From assembly GCF_028657905.1 (NCBI RefSeq), contig NZ_CP117781.1, positions 2,604,001 through 2,668,000 on the forward strand: a DNA stretch of 64,000 bases, in the 5' to 3' direction. The notes below the pieces were generated by a model. The model worked only from the letters and a program-made list of their open reading frames with translations. It was not told the DNA's origin and made no database searches. A program made the position numbers and the translations under genes. This stretch comes from Burkholderia sp. FERM BP-3421 (GTDB lineage: Bacteria; Pseudomonadota; Gammaproteobacteria; Burkholderiales; Burkholderiaceae). Below, one piece after another: positions 33,875 to 42,811 of the stretch; positions within the stretch are counted from its first letter, which is position 1; every line of letters starts with the position of its first letter.

Positions 33875-35194
33875 CTACTTCTCGATGATCGTCTCGTTGA
33901 TCTTGATCCCCACGTGACGACCCGGCTCCGTCACGTAGCCCAGTACCTTGTCTCCCGGCTTCAGTTCCGAGATGTTCAGCGGCTTCGCCCCATCCGAGAA
34001 CACCCGCACGTGCCAGTCGTCCTGCATCAGGATGTTCACCCGCTCCTTGCCCGCGAACTCCACCTCGATCAGCCGCAGCGGACGCTGCTCGATCTTCATC
34101 CGCCCCACCGATGCGCGCCGCACACGCCCCTTCGAATTCACCAGCATCACGGGCGACCCCGCCTTCAGCTCGCTCATGTAGTCGGTCCGGTTGCCCGTGT
34201 TGAACACATACGAGTGCACCGCCCCCGCGTTCACCCGGAACGGCCGCAGCTCCATGTACGGCAGGAAGAACACCTCCGGGCAGCACAGCAGCCCACCCTG
34301 CGACGTGCTCCCCACCAGCATCCCTTCATCCGGATCGAACAGCGTCGACGTGTCGATGCACGCCCGGTAGCCCATCCCCACCGGCCGGCTCTCCACCACC
34401 GTCCCCACCTGGATCGACAGGTTCGCGTGCTCCGCCTCCGACATCTGGTCCAGGAACGTCGTCATCACCTGGTGGTCGCGCGGCGAGAAAATCACCCCTT
34501 CCGCCCCGTACTCCATCACCCCGTACGACACGATCGCGTCGTCCACGTTGGCCGGATCCTTGATCTCCTTCATCAGGATCGTCCCCGTCGACTGCAGCGA
34601 GGCGATCACCAGTTCGAGCGGAATGTTGGTCGGGTCGCGGAACAGGATCCACAGATAGTTGAAGCCCAGCCCATCGTTGATCGAGCCCAGCAGGCTCTCG
34701 CGGTCGTCCACGTAGCTCGTGTAGCAGGTCGTGAAACCTTCCGCGCCGAGCGCGCGCAGCGCCGCCGCGTCGTGGTACGCCACGCTGCGCCGGCGCTTGC
34801 CGTCCGGCTTGAACGCCGCGTGCTGCGGGCTGTCTCGGAACGCCTTGAGTTCCGCCGCGTCGCGCAGCTTCAGCACCACCTGCATCCGCTCCGGGATCGC
34901 CGGCAGCAGGTTCGCCGCGTTCTCCAGGTACACCACCACCCCGCTGTACAGCGAATTGATCACCCGCACGAACACGCTGTCGTCCGGCTGCGGCTTCGCC
35001 AGTTGCACCGTGTCGTACCACACCAGCTGCCCGTCCAGCCCCGAGCGTTTGGACTCGCCGCCGCCGCCCACGTTGGTCAGCTTCACCGAGGTCCGCTTCG
35101 CCACCGTCTCCGGCGTCTCGAACCGCGCCGCCGCCGGCGCGTCCTGTACCGCCTGCGCTTCCTTGACCTTCGCTACGACACTCGCGTTGCTCAT
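33875..35194 (-). CDS. 3-dehydroquinate synthase II family protein (GriH type)
   Basis: A 439-residue member of the archaeal-type DHQ synthase family (MJ1249 fold), unrelated to AroB. Typical segments are LWILFRDPTNIPLELVIASL, GAEGVIFSPRD, VVESRPVGMGYRACIDTSTL, MLVGSTSQGGLLCCPEVFFL and NAGAVHSYVFNTGNRTDYMS. It has an extra N-terminal stretch of about 60 residues compared with archaeal enzymes. In Streptomyces the same family (GriH, CreH and similar) works with the aldolase to make 3-amino-4-hydroxybenzoate. The ATG at 35192-35194 has RBS AGGAGAG. It is upstream of the aldolase with an 8-bp gap. A normal shikimate role is unlikely in this lineage. Confidence 0.87.
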   Translation of the reverse strand: MSNASVVAKVKEAQAVQDAPAAARFETPETVAKRTSVKLTNVGGGGESKRSGLDGQLVWYDTVQLAKPQPDDSVFVRVINSLYSGVVVYLENAANLLPAIPERMQVVLKLRDAAELKAFRDSPQHAAFKPDGKRRRSVAYHDAAALRALGAEGFTTCYTSYVDDRESLLGSINDGLGFNYLWILFRDPTNIPLELVIASLQSTGTILMKEIKDPANVDDAIVSYGVMEYGAEGVIFSPRDHQVMTTFLDQMSEAEHANLSIQVGTVVESRPVGMGYRACIDTSTLFDPDEGMLVGSTSQGGLLCCPEVFFLPYMELRPFRVNAGAVHSYVFNTGNRTDYMSELKAGSPVMLVNSKGRVRRASVGRMKIEQRPLRLIEVEFAGKERVNILMQDDWHVRVFSDGAKPLNISELKPGDKVLGYVTEPGRHVGIKINETIIEK

Positions 35195-35267
35195 GCGTGC
35201 TCTCTCCTGATCGATGATTGAAGGCCCGCGCCGCCTCCCGGCGGCAACCCGGCCGGGCTGCGAACCG

Positions 35268-35537
35268 TCACGCCGATTCCAGCTGGCGCGACGCATTGCC
35301 CGGCCGTGCGCGGGCGGTTTTGCTGTAAGGCACGTACAGATCTTCGGGCGGTTCCTGCTTCAGGTAGCGGCGCAGCGCGGCCGTGGCCGTCGCGAGACAA
35401 TCGGAAAAAAATTCAACCGTTTCGCCCGGATAGCACAGGTAACTTTTTCGACAACTGAAAAATACGTAACCCTGATCCGGAATATTCGACGAGTCGAATA
35501 ATTCAATTACCCATCGAATATGCATTGGTTCCGTCAT
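35268..35537 (-). CDS. Small protein of unknown function heading the biosynthetic operon
   Basis: An 89-residue frame starting MTEPMHIRWVIELFDSSNIP, with a Cys/aromatic-rich middle (YVFFSCRKSYLCYPGETVEF) and a basic tail. No family is recognised. It is on the same strand as the DHQ-synthase-II gene, 73 bp upstream, and begins where base composition changes from A/T-rich to GC-rich. The N-terminal two thirds read like a folded domain; the tail after residue 70 is low-complexity. An internal ATG (MHIRW) is an alternative start, and both have only weak RBS. Confidence 0.55.
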   Translation of the reverse strand: MTEPMHIRWVIELFDSSNIPDQGYVFFSCRKSYLCYPGETVEFFSDCLATATAALRRYLKQEPPEDLYVPYSKTARARPGNASRQLESA

Positions 35538-37100
35538 GAGCTTATCTCTTTCGGAATGACTTCAATGCCGAACGGCAAGCGCCCCTCTGCGCCATTCATC
35601 GCCCGTCGATCGCCGCCATTCGATACGACGAGCCAATGAAACTCAATGTTTAATCTTTATCAATTCAGCCGATTTTCAAGGCAACCATCCATTGCAAAAC
35701 CGTCAGCAATCTATTCATGGAGGTGCAGAGTATCAAGAAATTTCCACGAAATGATACCTCCCTTAATAATTTAATTTTCAATTCATCAGCAAACGTATTG
35801 ACCCCATCTTGGGACGTTAGACTGCAAATTTTCACCTCAAATCGAACCAATCAAGCGATTGTTTCAAAAAACAAAAACAACCAAAATAGCCCACTAAAAT
35901 CACCATAAAATTCAATAAACAATTAATCGATAAAATTCCCATATTTCCCCACCGCTCTCCAGCAAACCGAAAATCACCGGGAATTTCCTCAGCATCGTTT
36001 TTGCTCTGTACTCCACATAAATTGAGAAGCTGCTGTTTCTCAACTCCGGCGAGACCACGCACGCCGTCATCGCAAGAACCGGTTTCCTCATCGAAAACAC
36101 GCACGCGGCTCGCCCGTCGACATGCCGGCGTTCCCTGAAGCCAACCGACGCCTCATTCCACGCCGCCGTATGGGTTCATGCCGATCAGAACATCCGAAGA
36201 TCCCGCGCGACAGCCCGCAACCGTCGCCGCGCCCGATCTGCCCGGCTATCGCCGAGATCCGCCAAACCTGCTGCCGGATCCCCCAAGCCCGCCGATGCGG
36301 CTTATGGCTCGTACCGTGGCGCTCCGGTGAAGCGGCGTCGATATCCGCCATCAATGGAACGAACCCGACGCCGACCGAATCGTGCCGTTCAGATGCCGCC
36401 GGCGACCATCGGCTCAGCCGGGAGACCCGCAAGCGTGGCGCGGGCGTCGCAACCACCTCTTGCCGCCGAGGCGACGCCTGCCGTTGCTCTCATCGTCGTC
36501 CGTGCCACCACACCGCCGCGATTTCCGGTTCCCGACGCACTTGAGATTCGGCGCGTGACCACCGACCGCCCCCTCGACGGCAGCAAACGCCACGGACGCG
36601 GAGATCATCCGCGTGAAACCCGATGCCGATGCGATGGCCGACGTCGGGTCGCCGCTGCCGTGCGCCTCCCTTGCGAGCCGGCCCGGATAGCCCGGACGGC
36701 CCATGCCGTCGCTTATCGTCGCGTTGTGTAATCTGGCCCGCTGAACGAAGCGACGGGGCTCCATTACCCTACGCCGTCGCCCGGCGAGGCGACAGCAACA
36801 ATTCACGTAAGTTCTCGCTTAATAAATGATTAGCACTGCTTCCAGCAACAGATAGCCGAATACCGACCAGGTCATTCGAGCCGGCAAGAACACGGTGTGC
36901 CACATGCGCCGTCCAGGACGGACGATCGGAATACCTCATCCGCATCGCCCTCCATGAATAATTATTCAAGATTCAAAAACAAATAACGAATCATCCGATT
37001 CAGAACTTTCTTCAATGCAAGACACGATGTTCGCAAACCAGGCCCGCCGTGCCGACGACGCGTCGCTCGATGCTGCCCGCCCCTCCGATAAGAGCCTTCC
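35538..37100. promoter_or_regulatory. Long, partly A/T-rich divergent control region
   Basis: About 1.56 kb lies between the minus-strand aminohydroxybenzoate operon and the plus-strand oxidase operon. The part at about 35640-36010 is strikingly A/T-rich for this genome, and so is 36800-37020. The middle (36100-36780) has normal GC but no credible gene; open frames there are Arg/Pro/Ser-rich. Short A/T-rich frames at 35832-36104 and 35665-35850 lack RBS or family features. A 14-bp perfect palindrome (TGAATAATTATTCA) sits at 36955-36968. The region probably holds the promoters of both operons and suits binding by H-NS-type proteins. Confidence 0.55.
36955..36968. promoter_or_regulatory. Perfect palindrome TGAATAATTATTCA
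   Basis: A 14-bp perfect inverted repeat 133 bp upstream of the oxidase gene, in an A/T-rich stretch. It may be an operator. The regulator is unknown, and none is encoded nearby. Confidence 0.4.
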
Positions 37101-40100
37101 ATGAAAATTGCCGCGCGTCGTTTTCCTCTTGGATTGATTCTGGCCGTCGCGGCCGCGCTCCAGGCATGCGGTGACGGATCGAAGAACGCCGCCGAGGGCG
37201 AGGATTTCGCGGCCTCGCTCGCCAACCAGCGCAGCCGGCTCATGGCGATGGCGGCACCGTCGCAGTCGCAATGGTCCGGCGTGACGACGCTGTCGCTGGT
37301 GCCGTCGTTCGCCGCCACGCTGCCGAGCGGCAAGGTCCTGCTGTTCTCCGCCGATGCGAAGTTCGGCTTCACGGTCGGCCCCGGCGGCATGACCTATTCG
37401 ACGATCTACGATCCGGCCACCAACACCTCATCGGATACGCTCGTCAGCAACACCGGCCACGAGATGTTCTGCTCCGGCACGAGCAACCTGGCGGACGGAC
37501 GGCTGCTGATCGCGGGCGGCGGCGACGACGCGAAGACGAGCATCTACGACCCCGCACTCAACACCTGGTCCGCATCGGGGCGATTGACCATTCCGCGCGC
37601 CTACAACGCGAACACGGTCCTGGCCGATGGCACGGTGCTCACGCTGGGCGGCTCGTGGCTTAGCGGCGCGAGCCCCAAGAATGCCGAACTGTGGTCGCCG
37701 TCGTCCGGAACCTGGCGGCAGTTGACCGGCGTGCCGATCCAGCCGTTTCTGGAGCCCGGCCAGAGTTCCCCCGAGCCGTACGTGGCCGACAGCCACCTGT
37801 GGCTGATTCCGGCCGGCAACGGAAAGACCTTCCATGCCGGTCCGGGCGAGGCGATGCACTGGATCGACACGCGCGGCAACGGCAGCGTCACGAACGCGGG
37901 CACGCGCGGCGACGACGCGTTCGCGTTTCACGGCAACGCCGTGATGTACGACACCGGGAAGGTGTTGAAAGTCGGCGGTTCGCCGCAGAACATGAATGCG
38001 CCGTCGAGCGCGTCGGCTTACGTGATCAACCTGAACGCCGGCGTCAACGTGCGCAAGATCAACCCGATGAACTACGCGCGGTCGTACCAGAACTCGGTCG
38101 TGCTGCCGAACGGCCAGGTGATGATCCTCGGCGGGATGACCGTCGGCGGCCAGTTCACCGACAACAACTCGGTCATGCGGCCGGAGGTCTTCGATCCCGT
38201 CACCGAGACGTTTGCGGCATTGCCGCCGATGGCGATTCCCCGCAACTATCACAGCGTGGCCGTCCTGCTGGCGGATGGGCGCGTGCTCGTCGCCGGCGGC
38301 GGGCTGTGCGGCGCCGGGTGCGCGGCCAACCATCCGGACCTGCAGATCCTCACGCCGAACTACCTGCTCAACCCGGACGGCACGCCCGCACCGCGCCCCG
38401 CGATCACGAGCGCGCCGGGCTATGCCGGCTACGGCAGCACGATCACCGTGTCGACGGATTCGGCCGTCACCGGCTTTTCGCTGGTCCGCCTCTCGTCGAC
38501 CACGCACACGGTGAACAACGATCAGCGCCGCCTCTCGCTGACGTTCAGCAGCAACGGCGCAAACAGCTATCAGATCGACGCGCCGAGCAATCCCGGCTGG
38601 GCGGTGCCAGGCATGTACATGCTGTTCGCGATGAACGCGAACGGCACGCCGTCGGTCGCGAAGATGATCACGATCGGCGGCAACGGCGCGCCGACGCTCG
38701 TCGCGCCCGACTCGCAGGCGAGCTTTGTCGGCTATCCCGTTTCGTTCGGCGTGCAGGCCGGCGCGAACGGCGGCGCGACCGTCTCCTACTCCGCGACCGG
38801 CCTGCCGCCGGGGCTCGCCGTCAACGCGGCGACAGGCGTCGTCTCGGGCACACCGACGACGCAAGGCACCTACTATCCGACGATCGTCGCCTCGAACGGA
38901 ACGAGCCGGGTCAGTTCGATCCTGCAATGGGACGTCAATGCCGCGGCCACCGCGCCGGCCGTGGGCCCGGTCTACGGAACGCCGGGCGCAAGCGCATCGT
39001 TCACCGACGCCGGCGGCGGCGCGCTGACGGGCGTCAACGTGCGCTCGGCCTGGTGGCTCGACAGCATCCAGGGTGTCCGCGCGTCCGGCGCGCTCGCGCT
39101 GCACGGCGGCGCGGGCGGCAACGCCAACGGCTTCACGGTGCCGGCCGGGCAATATCTGGTCCGCATGTTCGGCCTGGCCGGCGATTCGACGATCACCCAG
39201 ATCAGCTTCGTCACCAACACCGGGCAAACCTTCGGCCCATACGGGCAGAACCTGGGACAGACACGCACCACGCCGTTCAACTACACGGTGCCGACCGGCA
39301 TGCAGATCGTCGGCTTCACCGGCAGCGCCGGCCAGTATCTCAACGCGCTCGGCGCCCTGTATGCGCCCGTGGCGTCCGCGCCCACGGCGCCGGTCATCGC
39401 GACGCCGATTCCGCCGACTTCCTACGCAGGCGTCGAGACCTCGATCACGCTGGCGGCGAGCGAACCGGGCAACAGCCCGCTGACCTACGCCGCGACGGGG
39501 GTTGCCGCCCGGCCTGCTCATCAATGCCTCGACCGGCGTGATCGCCGGCTTCCCCACGACGGCCGGCACGTACGTCGTGAACGCGACCGTCAGCGACGGC
39601 AACGGCGGCAAGGCCAGCACCAGCTTCAACTGGGTCATCCAGCCGCCGATCCCGGTGATCCAGCCGGTGAGCGCCCCGTCGGTCATCAGCGGCAGCACGG
39701 CGAACTATACGGTCGATGCCGGCGCAGGCAGCTTCAGCTATACGTGGAATTTCGGCGACGGCAGCTCGACGACGCAGCCGACGACCGCCAACGCCGCGAG
39801 CTATACGTATACGGCGCCGGGCGTCTACACCGTGACGGTGAGCGCGACCAATGCCAGCGGAACGGTCGTGACGCGCAATTTCGTGCAGGCCGTGACGAGC
39901 GGCCGCAACACCGGCGCGAGCGCGGCGCGCTCGTCCGACATCGCGGTGGAAAAGCGCAAGGGCGCGAGCGATCGCCTCTGGGTCGTCAATCCCGACAACG
40001 GCAGCGTGTCCGTGATCGATACGGCCGGCAACACGCTGGTCCGCGAAATTCCGGTCGGACTGCAGCCGCGCACACGGTCGCGATCCGCGGCGCGACCGCG

Positions 40101-42236
40101 ATCGTGACGAACAAGGGCGGCGCGAGCCTGAGCGTCGTCAGCACCGATACGCTCGCAGTCCTGAACACCGTCGCGCTGCCGCGCGGATCGCAACCCTACG
40201 GCGTGATCGTCGGGCCGGACGGCAGCACCTATGTCGGCCTGGAAGCCCTGGGCCAGGTGCTCAAGTTCGACGGCGGCCTCGTGCAGAGCGCGAGCGCCGC
40301 CGTGCCCGGCGTGCGCGATCTCGCGATGAGCGCGGACGGCGCGCGTCTGTTCGCGAGCCGCTTCATCACCGCGCCGCAGCCCGGCGAAAGCACGAAGACG
40401 GTCATGACGAGCGTCAACGGCCAGCCGACCGGCGGGGCCGTGACGGAACTCGATCCCGCGTCGCTCGCGAAGGTGCGCCAGTTCGTGCTGCAGTTCAGCG
40501 GGCTGCCCGACACCCTCGTGTCGGGGCGCGGCGTGCCGAACTACCTGGGTGCGCCGGCGATTTCGCCGGACGGCGCGCATGCCTGGGTGCCGTCGAAGCA
40601 GGACAACATCCAGCGCGGCGCTTACCGCGACGGCAAGCCCCTCGACTTCGAAACGACGGTGCGCGCGATCACGTCGCATCTGGACCTGACCGCGAACACC
40701 GAGGACTTGGCCGGTCGGGTCTTCCATCTGAACAGCGGCTTCACCACCGCCGCCGTCTATCATCCGAACGGCGCGTATCTGTTCGTCGCGCTCGAAACCT
40801 CGCGCGAAATCGCCGTGCTCGATGCGGCGGGGCGACGCGAACTGCTGCGCGTGGCGGCGGGGCGCGCGCCGAACGGGCTGAGCCTGTCGTCGGACGGCAC
40901 GAAGCTGTACGTGAACAACTTCATGGATCGCACCGTGTCGGTCTACGACCTGAACCCGCTGCTGCAGCTCGGCAACCTGCGCCTGCCGAAGCTCGCGACG
41001 GTCGCCACGATCGGCGTCGAAAAGCTGCCGGCCAACGTGCTGCTCGGCAAGCAGCTGTTCTACGACGCGCAGGACCCTCGCCTCGCGCGCGACAGCTGGA
41101 TGAGTTGCGCAAGCTGCCACAACGAGGGCGGCGAGGACGGCCGGGTCTGGGACTTCACGAGCCTCGGCGAGGGGCTGCGCAATACGATCAGCCTGCTCGG
41201 CCGCGCGGGCGGCCACGGCAACAAGCACTGGAGCGCGAATTTCGATGAGATCCAGGACTTCGAAGGGCAGATCCGGGTGTTCGAGCAGGGCACCGGGCTG
41301 ATGACCAATGCGCAGTTCAACACCGGCACGCGCAGCCAGCCGCTCGGCGATCCGAAGGCCGGCGTGAGCGCGGATCTCGACGCGCTCGCCGCGTACGTGT
41401 CGTCGCTCAACGTGTTCAGCCCGAGTCCGTTCCGGAATCAGGACGGCACGCTCACAGGCGCCGCGCTTGCGGGCAAGACGATCTTCGCGACCCACTGCGC
41501 CAGTTGCCACGGCGGCGTCAACTTCACCGACAGCTTTACGTTCGCCGGCACGTCGACCACCGACCTGCGCGACGTCGGCACGCTCTACCCCGGCAGCGGG
41601 AAACGCCTGGGCGGCGCACTGCCGGGCTTCGACACGCCGACCCTGCGCGATGTCTGGGCCACCGCGCCGTACCTGCACGACGGCTCCGCGCCGACGGTCG
41701 ACGCCGCGATCGCCGCCCATGCGAATGTGAGCCTGAGTCCCGCGGATCTGGCGTCCGTCAGCGCGTACGTGTTGCAGATCGGCGGCGACGAAGCCTATGC
41801 GCCGGGTACGTTCTCGACCGGCCCGGCCTTCGGCACCCCGACGCTCGGCGCCGCGTTCTCGGACACGGTGCAGCCGGTCAATCCGCTCGTCGGCGTCAAT
41901 CTCCGCGGCGGTTATTGGCTGGACAGCATCCAGGGTGTGACCAGTTCGGGCGCGTTGCCGGCGCACGGCGGAAACGGCGGCAACGCCGCCAGCTTCAGGC
42001 TGCCGGCCGGGCAATACCTGGTCCGGATATACGGCCGGGCGACCCCGGGCAAGACCATCGGGCAGATCACGTTCGTGTCGAACACGGGCCAGACCTATGG
42101 TCCGTACGGCAGCAACCTGGGACCGGGGACAAGCGTCCCGTTCGACTACACGGTGCCGGCGGGCAGGAAGATCTATGGATTCGCCGGCGCGAGCGATACG
42201 TATTTGAATGCGATCGGCGTGATCTATGGTCCGTGA
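37101..42236 (+). CDS. Copper-radical oxidase / beta-propeller / diheme cytochrome c fusion lipoprotein, with two compensating frameshifts
   Basis: A protein of about 1711 codons. The N-terminus MKIAARRFPLGLILAVAAAL ends in a lipobox-like LQAC (Cys23). Residues ~55-530 match galactose oxidase: the Cys124/Tyr168 cross-link pair (MFCSG, PRAYN), Trp186 (GGSWLSG), Tyr383-His384 (RNYHSV) and His469 (TTHTVNNDQRR) are all kept, followed by the DUF1929-type domain. Then come a putative Ig domain, a jacalin-like domain (WWLDSIQGV...), a second Ig domain, a PKD domain, a YVTN-type beta-propeller, a diheme cytochrome c region (CASCH at residue 1336 and at 1466) and a second jacalin-like domain. An extra G in G5 at 39497-39501 and a missing base near 40066-40072 put about 570 bp out of frame. 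The correct middle is read in the next frame (LPPGLLINASTGVIAGFPTT). Confidence 0.85.
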   Translation: MKIAARRFPLGLILAVAAALQACGDGSKNAAEGEDFAASLANQRSRLMAMAAPSQSQWSGVTTLSLVPSFAATLPSGKVLLFSADAKFGFTVGPGGMTYSTIYDPATNTSSDTLVSNTGHEMFCSGTSNLADGRLLIAGGGDDAKTSIYDPALNTWSASGRLTIPRAYNANTVLADGTVLTLGGSWLSGASPKNAELWSPSSGTWRQLTGVPIQPFLEPGQSSPEPYVADSHLWLIPAGNGKTFHAGPGEAMHWIDTRGNGSVTNAGTRGDDAFAFHGNAVMYDTGKVLKVGGSPQNMNAPSSASAYVINLNAGVNVRKINPMNYARSYQNSVVLPNGQVMILGGMTVGGQFTDNNSVMRPEVFDPVTETFAALPPMAIPRNYHSVAVLLADGRVLVAGGGLCGAGCAANHPDLQILTPNYLLNPDGTPAPRPAITSAPGYAGYGSTITVSTDSAVTGFSLVRLSSTTHTVNNDQRRLSLTFSSNGANSYQIDAPSNPGWAVPGMYMLFAMNANGTPSVAKMITIGGNGAPTLVAPDSQASFVGYPVSFGVQAGANGGATVSYSATGLPPGLAVNAATGVVSGTPTTQGTYYPTIVASNGTSRVSSILQWDVNAAATAPAVGPVYGTPGASASFTDAGGGALTGVNVRSAWWLDSIQGVRASGALALHGGAGGNANGFTVPAGQYLVRMFGLAGDSTITQISFVTNTGQTFGPYGQNLGQTRTTPFNYTVPTGMQIVGFTGSAGQYLNALGALYAPVASAPTAPVIATPIPPTSYAGVETSITLAASEPGNSPLTYAATGVAARPAHQCLDRRDRRLPHDGRHVRRERDRQRRQRRQGQHQLQLGHPAADPGDPAGERPVGHQRQHGELYGRCRRRQLQLYVEFRRRQLDDAADDRQRRELYVYGAGRLHRDGERDQCQRNGRDAQFRAGRDERPQHRRERGALVRHRGGKAQGRERSPLGRQSRQRQRVRDRYGRQHAGPRNSGRTAAAHTVAIRGATAIVTNKGGASLSVVSTDTLAVLNTVALPRGSQPYGVIVGPDGSTYVGLEALGQVLKFDGGLVQSASAAVPGVRDLAMSADGARLFASRFITAPQPGESTKTVMTSVNGQPTGGAVTELDPASLAKVRQFVLQFSGLPDTLVSGRGVPNYLGAPAISPDGAHAWVPSKQDNIQRGAYRDGKPLDFETTVRAITSHLDLTANTEDLAGRVFHLNSGFTTAAVYHPNGAYLFVALETSREIAVLDAAGRRELLRVAAGRAPNGLSLSSDGTKLYVNNFMDRTVSVYDLNPLLQLGNLRLPKLATVATIGVEKLPANVLLGKQLFYDAQDPRLARDSWMSCASCHNEGGEDGRVWDFTSLGEGLRNTISLLGRAGGHGNKHWSANFDEIQDFEGQIRVFEQGTGLMTNAQFNTGTRSQPLGDPKAGVSADLDALAAYVSSLNVFSPSPFRNQDGTLTGAALAGKTIFATHCASCHGGVNFTDSFTFAGTSTTDLRDVGTLYPGSGKRLGGALPGFDTPTLRDVWATAPYLHDGSAPTVDAAIAAHANVSLSPADLASVSAYVLQIGGDEAYAPGTFSTGPAFGTPTLGAAFSDTVQPVNPLVGVNLRGGYWLDSIQGVTSSGALPAHGGNGGNAASFRLPAGQYLVRIYGRATPGKTIGQITFVSNTGQTYGPYGSNLGPGTSVPFDYTVPAGRKIYGFAGASDTYLNAIGVIYGP

Positions 42237-42250
42237 CGCGAATGAGGCCG

Positions 42251-42724
42251 ATGAATAGGCGCGTCCCGATGCGCATGCGCCGCCTCGTGTTCGCGATCGC
42301 GCTGGCGGCCGGCGTCGGGGCGATCGGGCACGCATGGCGCGGCGGGCCGACCGGCGGCCCGCCGCGGACGAGGCCATTCGAGGACGGACGGCGTCTGTTC
42401 GACGGATCGCTGCCGGCGGCGGCGAGGCTCGCGGGCCACGACGACGCCTTGCCGCCGGTGGCGACGCGCTGCGCGAACTGTCATGCCGACGTCGATCGCG
42501 CCGGACAGGCGAGCTTCGCCCCGGCGTTGACGGCATCGCGCCTGCTCGACAGTCGCGTGCGGCGCGGCGGTCCGGCAAGCGCGTACGACGAGACGTCGTT
42601 TTGCCGCGTGCTGCGCGACGGCATCGGCCCCGACGACGTGATGATCAACGAGACGATGCCGCGTTATACGTTGACGCGGGATCAATGCGCGACCCTGTGG
42701 CGCTATCTGACACAGGCAACCTGA
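42251..42724 (+). CDS. Small exported c-type cytochrome
   Basis: A 157-residue protein with a signal/anchor segment (LVFAIALAAGVGAIG, about residues 12-26) and one haem motif, CANCH at 74-78. MINETMPRY (residues ~131-139) offers Met as a possible sixth ligand. It starts 14 bp after the oxidase fusion stop, with GAGG before ATG 42251; an in-frame ATG at 42242 is an alternative. Position implies that it accepts or passes electrons from the diheme domain of the fusion protein. Confidence 0.82.
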   Translation: MNRRVPMRMRRLVFAIALAAGVGAIGHAWRGGPTGGPPRTRPFEDGRRLFDGSLPAAARLAGHDDALPPVATRCANCHADVDRAGQASFAPALTASRLLDSRVRRGGPASAYDETSFCRVLRDGIGPDDVMINETMPRYTLTRDQCATLWRYLTQAT

Positions 42725-42811
42725 CGGCCCGCGTTTCTTCCGGGATCGGCCGGCGGCCACCGCGGCGTGCGCCGCCCGGCCGACGCACGCCGTCTTTCCC
42801 CGAGTGATCGC

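Noticed and set aside
33875..35194. Housekeeping 3-dehydroquinate synthase of the shikimate pathway
   Set aside because: The protein belongs to the archaeal-type synthase II family and is paired with an ADH-synthase-type aldolase. Betaproteobacteria use the unrelated AroB.
35832..36104. Minus-strand 90-codon frame in the A/T-rich control region
   Set aside because: No RBS and no recognisable domain. Open frames of this size are weak evidence, and a longer promoter region is the simpler reading.
39825..42578. Minus-strand open frame of about 900 codons opposite the oxidase fusion
   Set aside because: Arg/Ala/Val-rich with no family blocks; the plus strand has clear haem and lectin motifs.
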